A DNA stretch of 64,000 nt. Source: CAZIKF01 sp964539825. Lineage in GTDB: Bacteria > Muiribacteriota > UBA6191. Of the stretch, positions 17,659-26,994 are shown piece by piece; the first letter of the stretch is position 1; the number at the start of each line of letters is the position of its first letter. The notes under the pieces were generated by a model that was given only the letters and a program-made list of their open reading frames with translations, had not been told where the DNA came from and did not search any database. Position numbers and translations under genes: made by a program. The DNA lies in assembly GCA_964539825.1 (NCBI GenBank), contig CAZIKF010000029.1:1-64000 (forward strand), given 5' to 3'.

Positions 17659-19914
17659 ATGCTGACAAACTTTTTCTTTCACAGGAATAATCCGCTCATT
17701 TTGAGCCTCATTCTTCTCCTGGTTCCTGTGCCTTTGCATGCTCAAAATTTCCATATTGTGGACGCCCTGATTCGCTCTGGAAACTACATGCAGGCACAGA
17801 ATTATCTGGTGAAAATCAACAGCACGGGTCCTGAAGTTCGCCTTTATCACGGAATTTTGGCATTTTGTCTGGGGGAAGATCAGGTCGGTCTCGAGCATTT
17901 GAAAAACTCGTACTTAAATTCAGAAAAACGAGCGCAAGACCGGACTAGAGAACACCTTCTATCTTATTTTGAAAAAGTTCAAGTCAGCCCTGAAATCTAT
18001 TTCCAACTCCACGAAATTTTATTCAAAAGCAGGCTACCTGGAACCAAATGGATGGAATTGTGGGCAAGGTATCTTTTTGACGCAAAAAGCTATGCGCGAA
18101 TCTTAGAAGTCGTCAAAACTATGGATTCACCCCAAATTATGAACTGGGTTTATCGAGCGCATAAGATGCTCTCTAAAGAAGAGGAATTCTTCCATACGAC
18201 TTCACAAAAATCCTTTCATTCACCCTTGCTGGTTCAGGAATATCTGCGCCTCCTTCTGGAATCGGGGCGAATACCCGAGGCACTCGAGAGGTTTGATCAA
18301 CTGCGCGAACGAACACAGCCGTGGATATCAGATGTGTATCTTCTCCTTGGAACCGAACTTGGGAAAATTGATCTTCAAAAAAAGGGCTACCAAAGGAAAA
18401 TTGCACTTACTCCCTCCCAATTTGAGAATTATCGAGCCCTTAGCTCTCTCCTCTACGAAGAAAAATTGGACCAGCAAGCGGAAGAAATACTACTTGGTTA
18501 TCTAAAAAAGTTTCCCAAAAAGTACAAGGGTGCCAGAGAAATTGCGCAGGTCTTTGTTGATCATGGCAGGCTCGAACGTCTGAATCAATTTATTAAGGAC
18601 ATTCGCAAGAAATTGAGAAATCCGCTTGCGCTTCATGATCTGGCTCTTTATGCCTACTCCATTCGCAAAGACTATGGGAACTTCTTCGCTGAATTGTTAA
18701 AAATGAACCCAAATATATCGGGGAAAACCTGGGGTAAAAGACTAGTAGATTCCTTTCAAAATACAGATATTTTGGAGGGCTTTGAGAATTTCAAGACACT
18801 ACATGGTTCGGAACCCGCAACGAGGGGTGATGTTCTCTTCCATGTGGTGCGAAATCTCGACAACCCAGCGGATACATGGATAGATGAGGAGTTTCAAAAA
18901 CTCCCTGGATCCATTCTGTTAGATCTTGCCAGAGAGGCTAACCGGGCAGCCAATCCAGATCTACTTGTCCGGATCCTGGCTCCTTCAGCGGGGAAATGGA
19001 AACTTCCTGAAAATCAGGAGGAGACTTCTTTGCTAGGTCTTGCATACACAACCCTCGGAAAATATGAAAAGGCTTATGAACTTCTAGCTTCCCTTGCAAA
19101 GGGATCCGACACCCAACCCAAGATCCTGCTCAAACTCTTGGTGATTACTTATAACCTCCAAGAAAGAAGGACGGAGGTACCTCGCTGGTTTCAATTTCTC
19201 TATGCCCATCCTAAGTTTGGGACTCTTTCCAAAACAGATCGAACCCGGTCGATGGAACAGGTACTTGAGGTTCTGGTATTTCTGGGAGACAAAGTCGCCT
19301 ACGAGGAGGTCTTGAAAAATGCTAAAAGCCTTCTCAGCCGGGAGGTCACCCATTATTTGAGCCTTCTGAGTGAAATTCTTGAAGACGGAAAGGCGGGATT
19401 CGAAAAGAGCTCCCTGTTTCTGAGCAATCGACTGGCTTCCTCACGATTTCCAGTTGTGCAGGAATCATATATGCTTTATCTCGATTTCAAGGAAGTCAGT
19501 GAAGAGGTATTCTTCACTGACTTTATCTCAACCTATCGCAATGCCTTTCTTGGAAGACCAAAAGCCCTCGCTGATTCCCTCTTGAGACTTGAAAAGGCTG
19601 TGGAGAATCATTGGGCTAAAGATCTTTTTTCAGCTTACCTACTTTACAACCGGATGGTTTACCATCAACTGAAGTACCGTCTGGCTTCAACAGAGGTAGA
19701 GGGAGAACTCTCACTTCAAGAGTGGAAAAAACTGGCTGGCAAACTGTTTGAAGAATTTCCCGATTCCCTTTATACTCCCAGAGTTGTGGACTATCTAGTC
19801 CAGGTTCTAGAGCGGGATGGGCAAAAGAAAGAACAACAGGGTCTCATACAGAAGTATCTACTACTTCATACTTCTGACCTTCTCGCCCAAAGACTGAGAA
19901 ACCTAATGCTTTAG
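17659..19914 (+). CDS. Exported TPR-like helical repeat protein
   Basis: 751 residues with a signal peptide (LILSLILLLVPVPLHAQ). The body is almost wholly alpha-helical, with degenerate tetratricopeptide-like repeats (e.g. IPEALERFDQLRERTQPWIS, LGLAYTTLGKYEKAYELLAS). No enzymatic motif is seen. Such periplasmic repeat proteins usually act as scaffolds in envelope complexes. It lies 67 bp upstream of sucC on the same strand but its function is unlikely to be linked. The start ATG 17659 is the first in frame after the divergent 65-bp spacer. Confidence 0.7.
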   Translation: MLTNFFFHRNNPLILSLILLLVPVPLHAQNFHIVDALIRSGNYMQAQNYLVKINSTGPEVRLYHGILAFCLGEDQVGLEHLKNSYLNSEKRAQDRTREHLLSYFEKVQVSPEIYFQLHEILFKSRLPGTKWMELWARYLFDAKSYARILEVVKTMDSPQIMNWVYRAHKMLSKEEEFFHTTSQKSFHSPLLVQEYLRLLLESGRIPEALERFDQLRERTQPWISDVYLLLGTELGKIDLQKKGYQRKIALTPSQFENYRALSSLLYEEKLDQQAEEILLGYLKKFPKKYKGAREIAQVFVDHGRLERLNQFIKDIRKKLRNPLALHDLALYAYSIRKDYGNFFAELLKMNPNISGKTWGKRLVDSFQNTDILEGFENFKTLHGSEPATRGDVLFHVVRNLDNPADTWIDEEFQKLPGSILLDLAREANRAANPDLLVRILAPSAGKWKLPENQEETSLLGLAYTTLGKYEKAYELLASLAKGSDTQPKILLKLLVITYNLQERRTEVPRWFQFLYAHPKFGTLSKTDRTRSMEQVLEVLVFLGDKVAYEEVLKNAKSLLSREVTHYLSLLSEILEDGKAGFEKSSLFLSNRLASSRFPVVQESYMLYLDFKEVSEEVFFTDFISTYRNAFLGRPKALADSLLRLEKAVENHWAKDLFSAYLLYNRMVYHQLKYRLASTEVEGELSLQEWKKLAGKLFEEFPDSLYTPRVVDYLVQVLERDGQKKEQQGLIQKYLLLHTSDLLAQRLRNLML

Positions 19915-19981
19915 GTTACCGCCTAACCAGCCTGATTGGGTGAATCGAATTGGACACCGATTTTGCTTCGAAGGAGACGTT

Positions 19982-21148
19982 ATGAAAATTCATGAGTATC
20001 AGGCAAAGGAAATCCTCGAGCGCTATGATATTCCCATACCAGTAGGCTTTGTCACCTCTGACGCGAAGGAGGTTTCCTCGCTTGTGAAGAAACTTCCCAC
20101 GACCACCTGTGTAGTTAAAGCTCAAATTCATGCTGGCGGACGGGGAAAAGGGGGGGGAGTCAAACTAGCTCGAAACACAAGAGAAGCTACCAAGGCTGCC
20201 AAGGAAATTCTCGGAATGAATCTGGTTACCCATCAAACAGGTCCTTCCGGGCAACTCGTGAAAAAAATTCTCATCGAGCAGGGCATGGAGATTTCAAAAG
20301 AATTTTACCTGGGGGCTACCCTGGATAGAACCAGCTCTAAACTGACTTTGATCGCTTCTACAGAGGGTGGAATGGAGATTGAAAAAGTCGCGGCCGAAAC
20401 ACCTGAACTGATCATAAAGAGCAGGGTGGATGTGGCTACCGGACTTACTCCAGGAAATCTTCGCAAACTCATTGCCGGGCTGGGGCTGAAGAAAAAGGAA
20501 CAAATCCAGGGATTTAAGAAGTTCTGTGCGAGTCTTTATAAACTCTATATGGAATTGGATTGTACCCTCATCGAAATCAATCCCCTCGTAGTCACTGCTG
20601 ATGACAAGCTCATGGCACTAGATTGCAAAGTAAACATCGATGATAACGCCCTGGGCAGACACCCGGAATTGGCAAAGTTACGAGACTTAGATGAGGAGGA
20701 CCCGCTTGAAGTCGAAGCTTCCTCCCATGGACTGAATTACATAAAGCTAGATGGGAATGTTAGCTGTATGGTAAATGGTGCGGGACTGGCAATGGCCACA
20801 ATGGATATTATCAAGCACTACGGTGGTGAACCTGCTAATTTCTTAGATGTTGGTGGAACTGCTGACGCTCAAAGAGTCGCGAATGCATTTGAAATTCTCA
20901 CCAGAGATCCTGGAGTAAAGGGTATCCTCGTAAATATTTTTGGAGGCATTGTACGTTGCGACCGAGTAGCAAACGGAATCGTAGAGGCCATGAAGATAGC
21001 CAAGGTTGAAGTACCTCTTGTGGTGCGCTTGGAAGGCACAAACGCAGTAGAAGCCAGGGAAATTTTGAAAAATTCTGGAGTAAGCGTAATCACCGCAACC
21101 AGTCTTAGCGATGCAGCTCAAAAGGTTGTAGGAGCCTTGAACGACTGA
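19982..21148 (+). CDS. sucC: Succinate-CoA ligase (ADP/GDP-forming), beta subunit
   Basis: TCA-cycle enzyme making ATP or GTP from succinyl-CoA. It has an ATP-grasp N-terminus MKIHEYQAKEIL, AQIHAGGRGKGGGV, and the C-terminal CoA-ligase region with GNVSCMVNGAGLAMATMD, NFLDVGG and NIFGGIVRCD. Starting at ATG 19982 (preceded by AAGGAG) gives 388 residues, the canonical length; the frame's earlier ATG at 19940 adds 14 non-homologous residues. sucD follows after 20 bp. Confidence 0.97.
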   Translation: MKIHEYQAKEILERYDIPIPVGFVTSDAKEVSSLVKKLPTTTCVVKAQIHAGGRGKGGGVKLARNTREATKAAKEILGMNLVTHQTGPSGQLVKKILIEQGMEISKEFYLGATLDRTSSKLTLIASTEGGMEIEKVAAETPELIIKSRVDVATGLTPGNLRKLIAGLGLKKKEQIQGFKKFCASLYKLYMELDCTLIEINPLVVTADDKLMALDCKVNIDDNALGRHPELAKLRDLDEEDPLEVEASSHGLNYIKLDGNVSCMVNGAGLAMATMDIIKHYGGEPANFLDVGGTADAQRVANAFEILTRDPGVKGILVNIFGGIVRCDRVANGIVEAMKIAKVEVPLVVRLEGTNAVEAREILKNSGVSVITATSLSDAAQKVVGALND

Positions 21149-21168
21149 CTTACATAGGAGTATGAGAA

Positions 21169-22086
21169 ATGAGCATCCTTGTAAATAAAAATTCAAAAGT
21201 CCTCGTTCAGGGACTGACTGGTAAAGAGGGCGGCTTCCATGCTATCCAATGCCGGGATTACGGAACTAATATCGTAGCTGGAGTCACCCCTGGAAAAGGG
21301 GGGCAAAGCTATGAGGGAGTTCCTGTTTTCGATACGGTTTCCCAGGCTGTTCTGGAGACTGGAGCAGACGTAAGCCTAATTTTTGTTCCTCCGCCCTTCG
21401 CCGCTGATGCAATCATAGAAGCCGTGGAAGCAGAAGTAGATCTCGTAGTATGTATCACCGAAGGTATTCCGGTAACTGACATGATTCGGGCAATCAGCTG
21501 CGTCAAATCCTCAAATACCAGGCTCATCGGACCTAACTGCCCGGGAATCATCACGCCTGGTGAAGCAAAAATCGGCATCATGCCGGGTTTTATTCATAAA
21601 CCTGGTTCCGTTGGAGTCATATCTAAATCCGGTACCCTTACCTATGAAGCTGTTCATCAGCTCACTGAGCTAGGTATTGGACAATCTACGTGTATTGGAA
21701 TCGGTGGTGACCCCATAATTGGATCCACCTTTATCGGCCTTCTTTCCCTATTTGAAAATGATCCTAAGACCAATGCTGTAGTCATGATAGGAGAGATTGG
21801 CGGCTCTCTGGAAATCGATGCCGCTGACTGGATTAGCAAGAATATGAGCAAACCAGTGATCGGATTTGTGGCAGGTCGAACCGCTCCTCCGGGCAGGCGA
21901 ATGGGTCACGCAGGAGCTATCGTTTCAGGGGGAGATGAAACAGCATTGGCGAAAATTAAACACATGCGTGAGCGCGGAATCTATGTTACCGAAACTCCCT
22001 CAGGTATTGGTGAGATGGTGGCAAAAGTTCTGGAAGATCGACACCGAGGGAGCTCAGGTCCTTCCGAACTTTCTCTGGTCTATTAA
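21169..22086 (+). CDS. sucD: Succinate-CoA ligase, alpha subunit
   Basis: CoA-binding and phosphohistidine subunit. Motifs: VQGLTGKEGGFHA, GVTPGKGG, IGPNCPGIITPGE, ISKSGTLTYE and the phosphorylated His in RRMGHAGAI. At 305 residues it is slightly longer than the usual ~290, with a Ser-rich C-terminal extension (RGSSGPSELS). Start ATG 21169 has an AGGAG box (cataggagtatgagaaatg). Cotranscribed with sucC and the LON-domain gene 9 bp downstream. Confidence 0.97.
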   Translation: MSILVNKNSKVLVQGLTGKEGGFHAIQCRDYGTNIVAGVTPGKGGQSYEGVPVFDTVSQAVLETGADVSLIFVPPPFAADAIIEAVEAEVDLVVCITEGIPVTDMIRAISCVKSSNTRLIGPNCPGIITPGEAKIGIMPGFIHKPGSVGVISKSGTLTYEAVHQLTELGIGQSTCIGIGGDPIIGSTFIGLLSLFENDPKTNAVVMIGEIGGSLEIDAADWISKNMSKPVIGFVAGRTAPPGRRMGHAGAIVSGGDETALAKIKHMRERGIYVTETPSGIGEMVAKVLEDRHRGSSGPSELSLVY

Positions 22087-22095
22087 GGATCTCTC

Positions 22096-22764
22096 ATGTG
22101 CTCCGAGGGAAAGACAAAACTACCCACATGGGGACCTGTTTTTCCCCTTCCCAACTCAATCTTGTTTCCTACTTCCATACAGGCTCTCTACATCTTTGAA
22201 TCCCGCTATATAGAAATGGTGGATGACTCTTTGGATGCAGAAGGGTTTATCTCCATGGGTGTTTTTAAACCTGGGTCAGAGAAAGATGATACACATAACG
22301 GTCCAATTTATAAGCATGGCTGTTTGGGTAGAATCATAGATAAAGCCCAGTTACCCGGTGGACGTCTACAGGTAGCTGTACAGGGTGTGAGAGAGGTTCT
22401 CTTTGTTTCAGAACAGGATGCCAAGACTAACTACCGTATGTTTGATTTTGAGTACCCGGACTTTACACTGGATCTGGAGCCCGAAAGAGAAATCCTCTTA
22501 CGCAGGGAAATCTATGAGCGCTTGGACTCATTTTTCTTTCTCACAGAAGGATTTAGAAGAGACTGTCAAAAGCTTTGTAAGGACCTGGACTTCTTACCCT
22601 TGATCAATAACCTGGCTTATCTATTGCCCCTGGATATCTCCAGTAAACTAAAATTGCTGCGTGCCAACAGGGTCTCTGAACGGGGATATCTTCTACTCTC
22701 TTTAATGGAGCATACCCTTTCTAAGCTAGCAGAGTCCAAAAACCAAAAACCAATCATTCATTGA
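22096..22764 (+). CDS. LON substrate-binding domain protein
   Basis: 222 residues comprising an isolated Lon N-terminal (LON) domain: VFPLPNSILFPTSIQALYIF, FESRYIEMV, and GRIIDKAQLPGGRLQVAVQG, then a helical C-terminus. No AAA+ or protease domain follows, so it belongs to the stand-alone LON proteins whose role is unclear (substrate recognition is the usual guess). It sits 9 bp after sucD, and its 3' end overlaps that of the convergent nrnA-like gene by 11 bp. Confidence 0.85.
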   Translation: MCSEGKTKLPTWGPVFPLPNSILFPTSIQALYIFESRYIEMVDDSLDAEGFISMGVFKPGSEKDDTHNGPIYKHGCLGRIIDKAQLPGGRLQVAVQGVREVLFVSEQDAKTNYRMFDFEYPDFTLDLEPEREILLRREIYERLDSFFFLTEGFRRDCQKLCKDLDFLPLINNLAYLLPLDISSKLKLLRANRVSERGYLLLSLMEHTLSKLAESKNQKPIIH

Positions 22765-23719
22765 TCACGTTTTTAATGACATCCATGACCATCTTGCGGG
22801 TGGTAGCGAAGTCCTGACCTACCACAGCCCCCGATGCATTTCGATGCCCGCCACCGCCAACAGCAGAGGCTACGTCGCATACTGAATATCTTCCTCTAGA
22901 TCGTAAACTTACTTTAGTTTCAGCGGGTCCCATATACTTAAAAATAACAGCGATTTCCAGGTCACGAATATTAGAAATCTGGTTGATCAGGTTTTCAGTT
23001 TCCTCCAGATCCAGTGACTGGGTTATATCTTCGGTCACATCCAGAGTGACAACCTTGCCTTCAAAAGATTGCTGAAGACGGCTGATCAATTCCCCGTGGG
23101 TTCGAAATTCCTCAAAATCGTTATGACGAAAAAGAGAGGTATAGACCGCCCAGTGATCAGCACCACAACGAATGAGCGCTTCAGCAAGCTGGAAAGTCTT
23201 GGGGTCTTCCGAATAAGCAAATCGGCCGGTATCATAAACTAAACCCATGTATAGGCTTGTCGCCATTGCCGAACTCAAGGTCAGGCCCATGTAGGTCAGA
23301 GTCTCATAAACCAGCTCGCAACTCGCTACCGAATCAGTGCGAATCACCGTGATATCTCCAAACCTTTCATTAGAAAGATGATGGTCCAGGTTGACGAACA
23401 AAAAGTTGTCAACGCTTACACCCTCTGGCAATCCAATTCTCTCCTTTGAGCCACAGTCAAATGTCATCAACACTGCAGGCTCAGAAATGGGAGCAAGATC
23501 AAATTGAAGGAACTTGTGTTCAGGAAGAAAGTGGTAGTAGTCCCGGACTTCCTCATCTAGAACATAATGGACTTCCTTACCAGCAACTTTGAGTCCTTCC
23601 CCCATAGCAAACATAGCTCCAAGGCCATCCCCATCCGGATTTTTGTGAGAAGTCAGCACAAAGACTCTCGGTAATTGGGAAATCCTTTGTGCAAATTCTT
23701 TTGTAGAGAGATTCTCCAT
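22754..23719 (-). CDS. DHH/DHHA1 phosphoesterase, NrnA-like (nanoRNase/pAp phosphatase)
   Basis: 321 residues with the two-domain DHH layout. Motif I is SHKNPDGDGLGAM, motif II MTFDCGS, motif III NLDHHLSN (the DHH triad) and motif IV near GLVYDTGRF. The C-terminal DHHA1 glycine motif is GGGGHRNASG. The family degrades short RNA oligomers and 3'-phosphoadenosine 5'-phosphate. Its length and motif spacing match NrnA rather than RecJ. It is convergent and overlapping with the LON gene, and diverges from dsbD. Confidence 0.88.
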   Translation of the reverse strand: MENLSTKEFAQRISQLPRVFVLTSHKNPDGDGLGAMFAMGEGLKVAGKEVHYVLDEEVRDYYHFLPEHKFLQFDLAPISEPAVLMTFDCGSKERIGLPEGVSVDNFLFVNLDHHLSNERFGDITVIRTDSVASCELVYETLTYMGLTLSSAMATSLYMGLVYDTGRFAYSEDPKTFQLAEALIRCGADHWAVYTSLFRHNDFEEFRTHGELISRLQQSFEGKVVTLDVTEDITQSLDLEETENLINQISNIRDLEIAVIFKYMGPAETKVSLRSRGRYSVCDVASAVGGGGHRNASGAVVGQDFATTRKMVMDVIKNVINE

Positions 23720-24013
23720 GTCTATGATCCTTTCAATGAATCCAACCGCCTACGCTAGCTTAAACAATATCCAGAATGGCGAAAAAAAGCCGATCAGCAT
23801 AAGGAAGTTGATCCCCCATTGCAAGACTATGTCTAGTTTGGGACAGAGCTAGGGGAAAGCGCACCCTCAAGATTTTTGGGATTCTCATGTAAACTTCGGT
23901 CGATTAAAAGCTATTTTTTCGGGGATTATTCAATTCTGCGTAAAGTTCTGGTATTGAGATATACTCATGTATAGAAGAATTCATTGGCACTCTGACGATT
24001 CAGAATTACCTCT
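23720..24013. other. Divergent intergenic region nrnA-like / dsbD
   Basis: 294 bp between two divergent start codons. It must hold both promoters. A TATACT at about 23959-23964 is a possible -10 for dsbD, but no matching -35 is evident. No hairpin, repeat or small reading frame with a ribosome-binding site was seen. Confidence 0.4.
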
Positions 24014-25885
24014 ATGATTCGGTTTACTGTACTTCTATTCTTACTAGTCGCTCCCCAGTGCCTGGCGAAGCTCAAGGGAATTGAGCTTCCCACTCTTCAA
24101 TCCATTTCAAGTCTTTCTTCATCTCTGGCAGCCTCCTCTAGAAATCTCGTCAAGTTTGAGCCATTCTCGACTCACCAGGGAATTCAGCCTGATGAGAACT
24201 TCGCTGTACTGGTTCGATTCAGACTTGATGAGGATTGGCACATTTACGGCAAGGAAGAGAAAATCGGTACTCCTACTCGCCTTGAGCTTCTCTCAGATGA
24301 ATTCGTAGTACTTTCTCAGGTCCTATCCAGCTCAAGAGTTCATGAGTTTGGCAGCGGAGATCAGAAGATTGTTTCTCATTGGCTCGAGGATGGTTCTTAT
24401 CTCCTTGCCACTTTAAAATTACGCGATGACCTGGTGATCCCACCCAAACTCAAGCTTCGATTCGCGATTATTTACCAGCCCTGCACTGCAACCACCTGTC
24501 TAAGAAAGATGCGAAAAGAGATCGACGTCCCACTTTTTGTTGGGAAGACCTCAAGAGCTGAGCTTCAATCCTGGATGCAGGAAATCACCGAACTGCAAAC
24601 ATTCCTGAATCCCCAATTAGAGCCAGAGGCAGATCAATCCGGATCTTCACCTGATAAAATTCTTGAGGAAGGTGCATGGATGGCTCTATTCATGGCGTTT
24701 CTGTGGGGAGTCGCCGCCTCTTTAACCCCCTGTGTATATCCTATGATCCCTATTACCGTATCTCTTTTCTCTGAGGGAGCCACTCAGCCGTTTCTGCGCC
24801 GACTTGGGGGGGCATTTAGCTATGTCTTGGGAATTGCATTTGTCTATGCCACCCTTGGAGTTATAGCCTCCCACACAGGCCGAGACCTGGGATCATGGCT
24901 GGCAAATCCCTATGTCGCTATCGCGCTGGCATTGCTGATGGTTCTTCTTGCCTTGAGTATGTTTGGCTTGTTTGAGCTGGATCTACCCAATTCAATGAAA
25001 GAGCGGCTCAATAGTGTTGAGGGAACCACCCACTTTACCCTCTTTCTTATGGGCGGTGCTATGGGATTCGTGGCAGCACCCTGTGTGGGCCCGTTTGCAG
25101 GCGCTATCATTATCTGGCTGGTTAAGAATCCGGGAAGTCTCTTTTTTGGTTTCTTACTGATGAGCGCATTTGGATTGGGTCTCGGGGTTCTCTTCTTGTT
25201 TGTGGCTCTTTTTTCACAATCTATCCTCCCCCGCTCTGGCCCCTGGATGATAATTCTCAAGCAAGTTATGGGATATATCCTGCTCGGAATGGCTCTCTAT
25301 TTTCTGGAAATTTTGGTACCTGTAAAACTAGCCCAGGTTGCCTGGGGCCTTTATATTCTTTGTGCGGGAGCCCTCATGGGTGCTTTTGTCAGGCTGGCAT
25401 GGGATGATCCCTGGTGGAAGAAGATTTCCCGTGCAATGGGAGTACTGGCTTTCTTATATGGAGCAGGACTAATCCTTCAAGCACAAGGATTCATCCATAA
25501 TTCAAACCTGGAAATGAATTCTGTCACAACGGTTGAGAAGGCCATTTTCGAGAAGCATGACGAAGCTCTGAAACTGGGAATAGAGAAAAGCAAGCCAGTC
25601 TTCCTTTATTTCTCCGCGAAGTGGTGTATTCCGTGCAAAAGAATCAAGCAAGTCGTTCTCAAGGATCCTGTTATAAAGGCGGAATTGGAACGATTTATCG
25701 TGGGCATCCTGGACTGCACCCACTCAGATTCTCACGGAGCCAAAATCAAAGATGAGGTCTATCAAAGCCCTTCCATGCCGTTTTTCGCATTTCACGACAG
25801 CCGCGGCAAACACGTGAAGCGTCTTGATATACATGGGGCCGTGGAAGTTAAGGATCTTTTGAACACTCTCAAGAGTATTCAATAA
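24014..25885 (+). CDS. dsbD: Thiol:disulfide interchange protein DsbD
   Basis: Transfers reducing power from cytoplasmic thioredoxin to the periplasm. All three modules are present in 623 residues: a signal peptide and N-terminal periplasmic domain with Cys pair C157/C162 (PCTATTC); a membrane domain of about eight helices with the first redox Cys in TPCVYPMIP and the second in AAPCVGPFAG; and a C-terminal thioredoxin domain with WCIPC (C538/C541). The stop is 1 bp from the stop of the convergent TPR lipoprotein gene, so the two transcripts must overlap. Confidence 0.95.
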   Translation: MIRFTVLLFLLVAPQCLAKLKGIELPTLQSISSLSSSLAASSRNLVKFEPFSTHQGIQPDENFAVLVRFRLDEDWHIYGKEEKIGTPTRLELLSDEFVVLSQVLSSSRVHEFGSGDQKIVSHWLEDGSYLLATLKLRDDLVIPPKLKLRFAIIYQPCTATTCLRKMRKEIDVPLFVGKTSRAELQSWMQEITELQTFLNPQLEPEADQSGSSPDKILEEGAWMALFMAFLWGVAASLTPCVYPMIPITVSLFSEGATQPFLRRLGGAFSYVLGIAFVYATLGVIASHTGRDLGSWLANPYVAIALALLMVLLALSMFGLFELDLPNSMKERLNSVEGTTHFTLFLMGGAMGFVAAPCVGPFAGAIIIWLVKNPGSLFFGFLLMSAFGLGLGVLFLFVALFSQSILPRSGPWMIILKQVMGYILLGMALYFLEILVPVKLAQVAWGLYILCAGALMGAFVRLAWDDPWWKKISRAMGVLAFLYGAGLILQAQGFIHNSNLEMNSVTTVEKAIFEKHDEALKLGIEKSKPVFLYFSAKWCIPCKRIKQVVLKDPVIKAELERFIVGILDCTHSDSHGAKIKDEVYQSPSMPFFAFHDSRGKHVKRLDIHGAVEVKDLLNTLKSIQ

Positions 25886-25886
25886 G

Positions 25887-26519
25887 CTACTTTCCTTCCG
25901 CCAGGTAATCTAAATACCTGGAGGTAATTTCTCCCAACTGATCTTCAGACAGAGAATACTTCTTCAAAAAAGCTTCTTCCTTCATCCGCCTGATTTCAGC
26001 ATCGTCTTCCTGCCCCATGACCTGATCGTAAAATTGGCCGTATTTCATTATCTGATCTTTTGTGAAAGTCAGATTCTCCACAGCCTTGGTTGTGGTCTCA
26101 AGTTCTTGAAGACAATCGGTGAAAAACTCCCTGGCTAATTCAAGGATCTTATCTTTGGATTGAGCGCTGTTCAATTCCCTTAACTCAAGACAAGATTCTG
26201 CCAGAAGGGATCTTTCCTTCTGTGGAATTCTTGAAAAGGACTGCCGGGTCCCTTTTAAATCTCCAGACTGAAAATAAACCAAGCCCTGGAGAAATAAAGC
26301 ATCTGGATTATTGGGATGTTTGGATAAATATGAATCCAAAAGGCTTAACGCCTCCAGGTATTTACCCTGGTGATAGGAAGCCTCAATGGACAGGAGATCA
26401 TCGGTCTGAACAGGCTTATCAGCAACCGGTCTTTTTGGAGAAACAGGGGAATTGGAGCAGCCTGTGCTCATTAAACAAATAATTGTGATGAGGCCTGGTA
26501 GTATCCGCCGGGATTTCAT
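25887..26519 (-). CDS. TPR lipoprotein
   Basis: 210 residues. Signal peptide II with lipobox LMSTGC puts the acylated Cys near residue 21. The middle contains two TPR-like units (ASYHQGKYLEALSLLDSYLS, PDALFLQGLVYFQSGDLKGT). The C-terminus is helical and charged with no motif. Anchored in the inner or outer membrane and probably a scaffold; no partner is evident. Monocistronic and convergent with dsbD. Confidence 0.75.
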   Translation of the reverse strand: MKSRRILPGLITIICLMSTGCSNSPVSPKRPVADKPVQTDDLLSIEASYHQGKYLEALSLLDSYLSKHPNNPDALFLQGLVYFQSGDLKGTRQSFSRIPQKERSLLAESCLELRELNSAQSKDKILELAREFFTDCLQELETTTKAVENLTFTKDQIMKYGQFYDQVMGQEDDAEIRRMKEEAFLKKYSLSEDQLGEITSRYLDYLAEGK

Positions 26520-26617
26520 GCTTCCAATGCCAAGTCTGGAAAAGAGTGCTGAAGTAACAGCTGAATCTGAAGCATTTTACCACAGGTTGAGCTGATTACA
26601 AGAAATTGGACATTAAT

Positions 26618-26665
26618 GGGAAACGAAAAACAGGCCCTCGCAAGAGGACCTGTTTTTCGTTTCCC
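26618..26665. terminator. Strong bidirectional terminator-type hairpin
   Basis: Perfect 17-bp inverted repeat (26618-26634 / 26649-26665). The inner core CAGG-CCTC / GAGG-CCTG is followed on either strand by TTTTTCGTTT, the layout of an intrinsic terminator. It lies between two divergently transcribed genes, where no mRNA 3' end is expected, so it probably ends an unannotated small transcript. Confidence 0.8.
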
Positions 26666-26725
26666 GGAACCTTACTGCTTCCGTGCTGCATCCAAGACTT
26701 CCCTGGTTTGGCAACTGGCTCCGGG
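26618..26725 (-). ncRNA. Candidate small structured RNA ending at the 26618-26665 terminator
   Basis: On the minus strand, a 9-bp stem CCCGGAGCC / GGTTCCGGG (one G-U pair) encloses ~45 nt containing ACCAGG and GCAGCA on opposite sides. This is followed at once by the terminator hairpin. Size and layout loosely recall a short signal-recognition-particle RNA (4.5S), but the diagnostic GGAA apical loop with its flanking sequence is not in the expected place, so the identity is open. No CDS explains the terminator. Possible promoter sequence upstream is weak. Confidence 0.35.
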
Positions 26726-26994
26726 TAACAAGATGAATTAGTAGAATCCTTCTGCTAAAACATCTCTTTTGGTATCGACAGGATGAAGTACAACTTTACC
26801 TTTTAGAGATATTCCACTCAAAGATCCTGACGGATTCGATAAATTGAGATTCTTTTGAACAGAATGGAGTAAATCAGACTCAAGCCTGAAACATTGTTGA
26901 ATTCCTTCCTGGATTCTTTTATGATGCCCCGCCTAAAAATATAGACAAAATGTGTTTTAAAACACCAAAGAATGAATGCATGGAAGGTGTACCC

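Noticed and set aside
26618..26725. Firm call of SRP 4.5S RNA
   Set aside because: Only partial resemblance (ACCAGG and GCAGCA); the diagnostic apical GGAA loop is not in the right context. Kept as an unidentified candidate.
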